Below, piece after piece: positions 6,454 to 11,203 of a stretch of DNA of 11,203 nucleotides (its first letter is position 1; every line of letters starts with the position of its first letter). The stretch covers positions 1-11,203 of the forward strand of contig JAUWAH010000031.1 of the NCBI GenBank assembly GCA_030602145.1, given 5' to 3'. The stretch is from Desulfobulbus sp. GTDB lineage: Bacteria; Desulfobacterota; Desulfobulbia; Desulfobulbales; Desulfobulbaceae. The notes below the pieces were generated by a model. It did not search any database and was not told the DNA's origin. It saw only the letters and a program-made list of their open reading frames with translations. The position numbers and the translations under genes are program-made.

Positions 6454-7446
6454 TCAAAACACCTTGATCAGGGCTGCCGTTACCATGAGGTTGGCCAGGG
6501 AAAACGGAATCAGTATTTTCCAGGAGAGGTTGAGAAGCCGGTAAATCTGGGTTCGCGGGTAGGTCCAGCGAATCCAGATGAAGGTGAAGATCAGGATGTA
6601 GATCTTGAGCAGAAACCACCAGATGCCGGGGGTCAGGCCAAAGGGGCAGTCCCAGCCGCCGAGAAAGAGCACGGCTGTCAGACAGGCGCCGACCACGATA
6701 TTGAGATATTCGCCCATCATGAACAGACCGAACCCCATGGAGCCGTATTCGGTCATGAAGCCGGCCACCAGCTCGCTCTCGGCCTCGGCCATGTCAAACG
6801 GCGCCCGGTTGGTCTCGGCTATCGCACAGATGAAGAAGATGATGAACGAGATCCACATGGTCAGGAAATGACCGTTTTCCAGGCGGAAGATGTTCCAGTG
6901 CCAGAAGCCGCCCTGCTGGTCGATGGCGATATCGCGAAGATTCATCGACCCGGAGATCATCACCACGGTGATCACCGTCAGCAGCATGGGAATCTCATAG
7001 GCCAGGTTCTGGGAAACCGCACGGGCGGAGGAGATGAGGGCGTACTTGTTGCCCGAGGCCCAGCCACCGAGCAGGATGGCGATCATGGCGATCGAGGCCA
7101 GGGCAAAGAGCAGCAGCACGGAGAGTTCCATGGCCCGGGCACCGATATTCTCCGAAAACGGGATGACCGCCATGGAGGTAATGGCCGGGATCATCGCCAG
7201 AACCGGCGCCACCCGGAAAATGATACCATCCACCCCCTGGGGCACCAGCAGTTGCTTGCTGAGCAGTTTGAGGCCGTCGGCCAGCGGTTGGAGCAGACCG
7301 GCGAACCCGGCCTCGCAGGGACCGATGCGCCGCTGAATGCGGGCTGCGCCCTTGCGCTCGCACCAGCCGAGCCAGGCGGCGTTGACACCTGCGAAGGCCA
7401 TGATCCCCACCAGGTACAGCAGGGCGTGCCACATACTTGTTTCCAT
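6454..7446 (-). CDS. nuoH: NADH-quinone oxidoreductase subunit H
   Basis: This 330-residue polytopic membrane protein builds the quinone chamber with NuoB and NuoD and is the most conserved membrane subunit of complex I. Family signatures are clear: CERKGAARIQRRIGP (29-43), GLLQPLADGLKLLSKQ (50-65), AYEIPMLL (149-156), IAETNRAPFDMAEAESELVA (209-228) and FMTEYGSMGFGLFMMGEYLN. The first motif differs from the common ERKVLARMQVRLGPN form and matches the version I associate with Desulfobacterota and Geobacter-type NuoH. The start METSMW at 7446 has a modest GAGAGAG ribosome binding site and lies 15 bases after nuoD. A second in-frame ATG at 7434 is possible but less likely. Length is normal. Confidence 0.96.
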   Translation of the reverse strand: METSMWHALLYLVGIMAFAGVNAAWLGWCERKGAARIQRRIGPCEAGFAGLLQPLADGLKLLSKQLLVPQGVDGIIFRVAPVLAMIPAITSMAVIPFSENIGARAMELSVLLLFALASIAMIAILLGGWASGNKYALISSARAVSQNLAYEIPMLLTVITVVMISGSMNLRDIAIDQQGGFWHWNIFRLENGHFLTMWISFIIFFICAIAETNRAPFDMAEAESELVAGFMTEYGSMGFGLFMMGEYLNIVVGACLTAVLFLGGWDCPFGLTPGIWWFLLKIYILIFTFIWIRWTYPRTQIYRLLNLSWKILIPFSLANLMVTAALIKVF

Positions 7447-7461
7447 ACGTTTCTCTCTCGA

Positions 7462-8580
7462 TCAGCGGTCGATTTCGGGGATGACCAAATCCAGGCTGCC
7501 CATCAAGGCCAGGGCATCGGCCAGCAGCATGCCCTCGGCCACCTCGCCGTAGAGACTCAGGTTGGAGAAGGTCGGCGACCGCAGCTTGAGCTTGTAGGGA
7601 TTCTTGTCGCCGTTGCAGACCAATCGGTGGCCGAGCGAGCCACGGGCCGTTTCCACCGCCGAGTAGTAATAGCCGGCCCCGGGCTTGAGCACCTTGGGCA
7701 CTTTGGCCATCACCGGACCTTCGGGAAGCTTGTCCAGGGCCTGCTCGATGATTCGCATCGACTGTTCCATCTCGTGCATGCGCACCATGTAACGGGCCAT
7801 GGAATCGCCCTCGTTGAACACCGGCACGTCGAAATCGAACTCCGGGTACACCGAGTAGGGTTCGTGCTTGCGGACATCGTAGTCGATGCCCGAACCTCTG
7901 GCCACCGGGCCGGTGGCGCCGTAGCGGCGACACTGTTCGGCGGAGATGATGCCGATATCCTTGATCCGTTTGATCAGGATGATGTTGTGGGTCACCAGAT
8001 CATGGTACAGCCGGGGCATGCGGCCGCGGAGCCGCTTGATGAAGTCGCGGGTGCCTTTGATGAACTCGTCATCGATGTCGTTGTAGACGCCGCCGAAGCG
8101 CATGTAACAGTAGGTGAGCCGCGATCCGGTGATCCGCTCCAGAAGATCGATGATCTTCTCCCGGTCGTCGAAGGCGTAGAGCAAGGGGGTGAAGCCGCCG
8201 AGGTCGAGCAGGAAGGCCGCCCACCACAACAGATGGCTGGCAATCCGGTTGAGTTCGACGGTGATCACCCGGATGTATTCGGCCCGCTCCGGCACCTCGA
8301 TGCCGGCGGCCTTTTCCACCACCAGGGCCCAGCCATGGTTGAAGGCCAGGGCATGGAGATAGTCCATGCGGGCGGTATTGGGCATGAACTGGGCAAAGGT
8401 GCTGGCCTCGGCAAGTTTCTCGTGCATCCGGTGGATATAACCGAGCACCGGTTCGGCCTTGACGATGTACTCGCCGTCCATGGTGAGCTTGACCCGGAGC
8501 ACCCCATGGGTAGCCGGATGCTGAGGCCCCAGATTGAGGACAAAGGTCTCGTCATGCCGCGGGGAGACAGGAACGGTCAT
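7462..8580 (-). CDS. nuoD: NADH-quinone oxidoreductase subunit D (49 kDa type)
   Basis: This 372-residue peripheral-arm subunit forms the quinone-binding pocket with NuoB and descends from the large subunit of [NiFe] hydrogenases. The motif GPQHPATHGVLR (18-29) and the pair His25 and Tyr74 are visible, with the same 49-residue spacing as the two quinone-headgroup residues of the mitochondrial 49 kDa subunit (His59, Tyr108). Further signatures are ELNRIASHLLWW (109-120), RYGATGPVARGSG and the C-terminal DLVIPEIDR, where hydrogenases carry metal-binding cysteines that are absent here, as expected. It is a separate gene rather than a NuoCD fusion. Its ATG overlaps the nuoC stop as ATGA, with AAGGA nine bases upstream. 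Length is slightly short but within the family range. Confidence 0.97.
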   Translation of the reverse strand: MTVPVSPRHDETFVLNLGPQHPATHGVLRVKLTMDGEYIVKAEPVLGYIHRMHEKLAEASTFAQFMPNTARMDYLHALAFNHGWALVVEKAAGIEVPERAEYIRVITVELNRIASHLLWWAAFLLDLGGFTPLLYAFDDREKIIDLLERITGSRLTYCYMRFGGVYNDIDDEFIKGTRDFIKRLRGRMPRLYHDLVTHNIILIKRIKDIGIISAEQCRRYGATGPVARGSGIDYDVRKHEPYSVYPEFDFDVPVFNEGDSMARYMVRMHEMEQSMRIIEQALDKLPEGPVMAKVPKVLKPGAGYYYSAVETARGSLGHRLVCNGDKNPYKLKLRSPTFSNLSLYGEVAEGMLLADALALMGSLDLVIPEIDR

Positions 8581-9083
8581 GGCATATAGTCCTTGCGGAG
8601 GGGATAAAAATCGGCATCCTCCGGGAGAAGAATGCGGATCAGGTTGGGATGGTCCTGGAAGTGAATGCCGTAGAAGTCGAAGGTCTCGCGCTCATGCCAG
8701 TCGGCGGCAGGAAAGACCTCGGTGATGGTCGGCACCACTGGCTGGTTGCGGTCCATCAGGGTACGGACCATCACCCGGCAATGCTCGCCGCCCAGGCGGT
8801 TGTAGTCATAGATGATCTCGAATTGCTGCCTGTCCGGCCAGTCGACCCCGGAAATCGATTCGAGAAAATAGCCCTCACCATCCATGATCCGGGCCACAGC
8901 CACGACCTGGTCAGGACGGCAGAGCACATCGATATGATGCCCGTGTTTGGCAGGATCGGTGACCAGGATTCCGACCTCACGCGGGGCTGTCCCTTGATTG
9001 TCCTCTTCCGACGAGACAGCAGTGGGATGGGAATCGGGAAACAGTGTGCCCAGTGCCACCCGAGTTTGTTCCACAACGACCAT
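8577..9083 (-). CDS. nuoC: NADH-quinone oxidoreductase subunit C (30 kDa type)
   Basis: This 168-residue soluble subunit of the peripheral arm holds NuoB and NuoD together. The 30 kDa subunit signature lies at 130-156: HERETFDFYGIHFQDHPN followed by IRILLPED, with the usual upstream block PTITEVFPAADW. The end, YPLRKDYMP, is the typical close of an unfused NuoC. The N-terminal region has a polar, low-complexity stretch (about residues 18-36, HPTAVSSEEDNQGTAPREV) not usual in the family, perhaps a flexible loop. AAGGGGG seven bases upstream supports the start at 9083. It lies 17 bases after nuoB and overlaps nuoD by four bases. Confidence 0.95.
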   Translation of the reverse strand: MVVVEQTRVALGTLFPDSHPTAVSSEEDNQGTAPREVGILVTDPAKHGHHIDVLCRPDQVVAVARIMDGEGYFLESISGVDWPDRQQFEIIYDYNRLGGEHCRVMVRTLMDRNQPVVPTITEVFPAADWHERETFDFYGIHFQDHPNLIRILLPEDADFYPLRKDYMP

Positions 9084-9100
9084 GCTCGTGCCCCCTTGGT

Positions 9101-9598
9101 TCAGCCCGGGTGGACCCGCGGCCAGCGGCGTTTGCCGGTGATCTTTTCCTCCAGCGTCATGATGCCCTCGAGCAGGGCCTCGGGACGCGGCGGACAGCCC
9201 GGGATGTAGACGTCGACCGGAAACAGCTTGTCCGCTCCTTCAACCACGTTATAATTTTCTTTCACCTTGAACGGCCCGCCGCTGATGGCGCAGTTGCCCA
9301 TGGCGATCACCCACTTGGGTTCGGGCATCTGGTCATACAAGGTCTTGACCGCCAACTCCAATTTCTTGTTGATGGTCCCGGCCACGATCATGACATCGGA
9401 CTGCCGGGGCGAAGGTCGAAACACCTCGGCACCGAAACGGGAGATGTCGTATCGGGAACCGCCGGTGCACATCATTTCAATGGCGCAGCAGGCCAGCCCG
9501 AAGGTCATGGGCCAGAGCGAATTGGCCCGGCCGAGATTGAGCAGTCTGTCGAGCTGGGCGAACTGCACTATTGAAGTCGGTACGTTTTCTTCTCCCAC
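9101..9598 (-). CDS. nuoB: NADH-quinone oxidoreductase subunit B, carries Fe-S cluster N2
   Basis: This 165-residue subunit binds the terminal [4Fe-4S] cluster N2 that reduces quinone. The ligands are visible: adjacent Cys37-Cys38 in [11 protein letters not shown], Cys103 in MGNCAISGG and Cys135 in [33 protein letters not shown] (60-75) is also typical. The start is GTG at 9598, 31 bases inside nuoA, because AAAGGAG lies seven bases before it. An alternative GTG at 9568, overlapping the nuoA stop by one base, has no ribosome binding site and would remove ten residues. The C-terminus [11 protein letters not shown] is short and basic. Identification is firm; the start is probable. Confidence 0.96.
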   Translation of the reverse strand: MGEENVPTSIVQFAQLDRLLNLGRANSLWPMTFGLACCAIEMMCTGGSRYDISRFGAEVFRPSPRQSDVMIVAGTINKKLELAVKTLYDQMPEPKWVIAMGNCAISGGPFKVKENYNVVEGADKLFPVDVYIPGCPPRPEALLEGIMTLEEKITGKRRWPRVHPG

Positions 9599-9975
9599 GT
9601 AAACACTCCTTTACGCCAGGCATAGACGATGGCTAATGATAAAATGGCGACAAACAGCAGAATCTCGAAGAAATCCCGTAGTCCCAGCCCCGGGCTGTTG
9701 TAGGCGACAGCCACCGGAAAGAGAAAAAGCACGTCGACGTCGAAGGCCAGAAAGATAAGGGCATACCGATAGTAGACGATCCCGAAGCGGATCCAGGCAC
9801 TGCCGATGGGCTCCATGCCGCATTCGATCAATTGGCCGGTGCGGCCGGCGGTCTGCCGGGTATGGGAGGAAGGACTGAGCAGATTGACGATGATGATCGG
9901 CCCAATCCCGAACAGCAGGGCGCCGATCAGAAAAAGCGTGACATAGATGATATTGGTGATAGTCCCTTGATCCAT
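9568..9975 (-). CDS. nuoA: NADH-quinone oxidoreductase subunit A
   Basis: This 135-residue membrane protein with three helices is a complex I subunit at the joint of the two arms and the first gene of the operon. The family motif is clear: [20 protein letters not shown] (51-70) followed by [11 protein letters not shown] (77-87). The acidic pair is Asp79 and Asp81; in E. coli NuoA it is Asp79 and Glu81. The frame is open upstream to 10011 (MMPPRGRGEEGG), but 9975 is chosen because AGGAGG stands five bases before it and the upstream residues are Gly/Arg-rich and unlike the family. The 3' end overlaps nuoB by 31 bases. Confidence 0.95.
   Translation of the reverse strand: MDQGTITNIIYVTLFLIGALLFGIGPIIIVNLLSPSSHTRQTAGRTGQLIECGMEPIGSAWIRFGIVYYRYALIFLAFDVDVLFLFPVAVAYNSPGLGLRDFFEILLFVAILSLAIVYAWRKGVFTWEKKTYRLQ
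9606..9612 (-). promoter_or_regulatory. Ribosome binding site for the GTG start of nuoB
   Basis: AAAGGAG on the minus strand is seven bases before the GTG at 9598 and lies inside the nuoA coding region. It is the reason for choosing this start over the GTG at 9568. Confidence 0.65.
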
Positions 9976-9980
9976 CCCTC

Positions 9981-9986
9981 CCTCCT
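9981..9986 (-). promoter_or_regulatory. Ribosome binding site that fixes the nuoA start
   Basis: AGGAGG on the minus strand is five bases before the ATG at 9975, inside a purine-rich run (9976-9987). It supports MDQGTITN as the NuoA N-terminus rather than the in-frame ATG codons at 10011 and 10008. Confidence 0.7.
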
Positions 9987-10044
9987 CACCACGGCCACGC
10001 GGTGGCATCAATCTGACTGATGCGTTTTATCAACAAACCTTATC

Positions 10045-10073
10045 ACGCTACTGAAAAGCGCCTCTGATGTCAA
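10045..10073 (-). promoter_or_regulatory. Candidate sigma70 promoter of the nuo operon
   Basis: On the minus strand a perfect -35 hexamer TTGACA (10073-10068) is followed after 17 bases by TAGCGT (10050-10045), which keeps the first two and the last bases of the -10 consensus. Transcription would begin near 10038, leaving a leader of about 60 bases before nuoA. The -10 element is weak, so the promoter may need an activator. It is the best match seen in the 285-base divergent region, judged by eye. Confidence 0.45.
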
Positions 10074-10173
10074 GCATAATCCTGAAGGGCGATTCAGTAA
10101 ATAATCAAGTTCCCTGCGGTGTTGCTACTGTCCCGTATGGCCAGAAATTTTGCCGCCCATCGCTGAAAAGTGA

Positions 10174-10201
10174 TTGACCAATTCTGTCGAAGTGTTAGTT
10201 T
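10174..10201 (+). promoter_or_regulatory. Candidate sigma70 promoter of the LysR-type regulator gene
   Basis: TTGACC (10174-10179) and TAGTTT (10196-10201) are separated by 16 bases on the plus strand. Transcription would begin near 10208, about 50 bases before the preferred start codon at 10261. The two inverted repeats at 10214-10233 and 10235-10247 would then lie just downstream of the start point, a position that fits self-repression. Confidence 0.35.
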
Positions 10202-10213
10202 AGCGTTCAATTT

Positions 10214-10233
10214 CAATTCCGATCATGGAATTG
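10214..10233. promoter_or_regulatory. Inverted repeat of LysR-box type (T-N11-A), candidate operator
   Basis: CAATTCC and GGAATTG form perfect seven-base arms around the six-base spacer GATCAT. The core fits the LysR T-N11-A pattern twice (T10217 to A10229 and T10218 to A10230). It is 27 bases upstream of the regulator start codon at 10261. Binding by the adjacent regulator is inferred from position and symmetry. Confidence 0.5.
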
Positions 10234-10234
10234 T

Positions 10235-10247
10235 TCAGTCGAACTGA
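10235..10247. promoter_or_regulatory. Second T-N11-A inverted repeat, candidate operator half
   Basis: TCAGT and ACTGA form five-base arms around CGA, giving a 13-base dyad whose ends are T and A in the T-N11-A arrangement. Its centre is about 17 bases from that of the repeat at 10214-10233. LysR-type tetramers bind two neighbouring sites, so the pair may be one operator. The short arms make chance occurrence possible. Confidence 0.35.
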
Positions 10248-10260
10248 TACACAACCGTCC

Positions 10261-11203
10261 ATGGCCATCACCTTCAGACAACTTGAAATTTTCATCGCCG
10301 TCGCCGAGACGCAGCAGGTCACCCGGGCCAGCAAAAAGCTGCTACTGACCCAGTCGGCGGTGAGCATGGCTCTGGGTGAATTGGAAAACCAGCTGGGCGG
10401 TCCCCTGTTCGATCGGCATGGCCGCAGCCTACTCCTCAATGACCGGGGACGCTATCTTCTGCCGCTGGCCAAGAACATTCTGCACCAGGTGGCCAACATC
10501 GAGACCATCCTCACCGAACAGCAGGACACGGTGGCCGGTGTCCTGGAAATCGTCGCCAGTTCGACCATCGGCAACTATGTCCTCCCCTACCTGATCGGCG
10601 CCTTCATGCGGCTCCATCCCGAGGCCCATATCAACATGCTGGTGGTCAACACCATGAGCGCGGAGAAGCTGGTGGCCGGTGGTCAGGCTGACCTTGGCTT
10701 CGTCGAAGGGGACATCAATGTCGACGCCCTGGTGGCCACTTCCTGGTTCGAGGACGAGTTGGGGATCATCGTCAGCTCCACCCACAAGCTGGCCGATCGT
10801 GACACCTTCCACTTTCCCGACGACCTGAAGGAAACCAGTTGGGTGATGCGCGAGGAAGGCTCTGGAACCGCCGAAATTTTCACCAAAAAGCTTGGTCGCC
10901 ACGCCTCGATGCTTAAAGTGGTCACCAAGACCGGCCATACCGAGGCGATCAAGAAGGCGGTGGAATCGGGGGTCGGTGCCGCCTGCCTGTCCATGCTGAC
11001 CGTCTGCCGTGAGGCCGAAGAGGGGTGGCTGAAGATTCTGCCCATCGAGGGCATCGACATGAGCCGCCAACTGTGGATCATCCAGCACAAGGACAAGATC
11101 ATCACCCGGCTGATGGCGGAATTTCTCCGCTTCTGCGAGGTGGTGGCGGAAAACCATCTCGGCCGCGAATGCCTGTCGTCCCCGTGGAAGCTGCAATCGC
11201 TGC
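10261..11203 (+). CDS. LysR-type transcriptional regulator, CysL/CbbR-like (3' end outside window)
   Basis: The open frame gives 314 residues without a stop before the window ends; the family is usually about 300, so little is missing. Residues 1-60 form the LysR winged helix-turn-helix (FRQLEIFIAVAETQQVTRAS, then QSAVSMALGELENQLGGPLF and DRHGRSLLLNDRG). A linker helix (about 64-90) leads to the effector domain. VASSTIGNYVLPYLIGAF (98-115), GQADLGFVEGDI (141-152) and REEGSGTAE (197-205) match the CysL/CbbR/YeiE-like branch, whose ligands are small metabolites or anions. The effector here is unknown. The start at 10261 (MAITFRQLEIF) fits the family. An in-frame ATG at 10225 would add 12 residues and lies inside the candidate operator; neither start has a clear ribosome binding site. 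The gene is divergent from the nuo operon, as is typical for LysR regulators and their targets, so control of nuo is plausible but unproven. Confidence 0.92.
   Translation, partial: MAITFRQLEIFIAVAETQQVTRASKKLLLTQSAVSMALGELENQLGGPLFDRHGRSLLLNDRGRYLLPLAKNILHQVANIETILTEQQDTVAGVLEIVASSTIGNYVLPYLIGAFMRLHPEAHINMLVVNTMSAEKLVAGGQADLGFVEGDINVDALVATSWFEDELGIIVSSTHKLADRDTFHFPDDLKETSWVMREEGSGTAEIFTKKLGRHASMLKVVTKTGHTEAIKKAVESGVGAACLSMLTVCREAEEGWLKILPIEGIDMSRQLWIIQHKDKIITRLMAEFLRFCEVVAENHLGRECLSSPWKLQSL

Noticed and set aside
6868..8589. Long open frame on the plus strand (573 codons) opposite nuoD and nuoH
   Set aside because: Same low-complexity antisense composition, and nuoD and nuoH on the other strand are certain.
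10082..10097. Inverted repeat CTGAA-N6-TTCAG as a third LysR site
   Set aside because: The arms are only five bases and the spacing gives T-N12-A, not T-N11-A; chance is likely in this AT-richer region.
10138..10153. TGGCCAGAAATTTTGC, resembling a sigma54 promoter
   Set aside because: The GG and GC dinucleotides are 11 bases apart instead of the required 10, so the spacing is wrong.
10429..11196. Open frame on the minus strand (255 codons) opposite the LysR gene
   Set aside because: It is opposite a clear LysR-type regulator and its translation has no family resemblance.

Overview
The window carries most of a complex I (NADH-quinone oxidoreductase type) operon on the minus strand, read from about 9975 down to the left edge. 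A divergent LysR-type regulator gene on the plus strand starts near 10261 and runs off the right edge. The DNA is GC-rich with tightly packed, translationally coupled genes. The style of the subunits (NuoH beginning with an ERKGAARIQRRIGP-like motif, NuoC and NuoD as separate genes, no NuoEFG, MrpD-like antiporter genes inside the operon) suggests an anaerobic Desulfobacterota-type bacterium, perhaps a Desulfobulbales-like sulfate reducer. That placement is an inference from recalled family resemblance, not from a marker gene.

Layout in transcription order (minus strand): nuoA (9975-9568), nuoB (9598-9101, GTG start), nuoC (9083-8577), nuoD (8580-7462), nuoH (7446-6454), nuoI (6451-5999), nuoJ (6011-5457), nuoK (5453-5127), an MrpD-like 500-residue antiporter subunit (5116-3614), a 91-residue two-helix membrane protein (3617-3342), a second antiporter-type subunit of 596 residues with a NuoL-like C-terminal lateral-helix region (3345-1555), nuoM (1543-26), and probably the first codons of the next gene (22-1), which should be nuoN. 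Genes overlap or are 2-17 bases apart throughout, so this is one transcription unit.

NuoB, C, D and I form the peripheral arm that carries electrons through Fe-S clusters to quinone. NuoA, H, J and K form the membrane connection. The large antiporter-like subunits pump ions. The NADH-oxidising module NuoE/F/G is not in the operon as far as it is visible (its 5' end is in the window, its 3' end is not), so the electron donor may be ferredoxin or another protein. Where canonical nuoL should sit there is a three-gene block: MrpD-like, small membrane protein, and a second D-like subunit with a NuoL-type tail. Together with NuoM and the expected NuoN, the membrane arm could have four antiporter-like subunits instead of three. 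This is the most interesting point of the window.

The 285-base region between nuoA and the regulator (9976-10260) holds a plausible sigma70 promoter for each direction and two adjacent inverted repeats of the LysR T-N11-A type just upstream of the regulator start. No tRNA, rRNA, mobile element, CRISPR array or terminator was seen.
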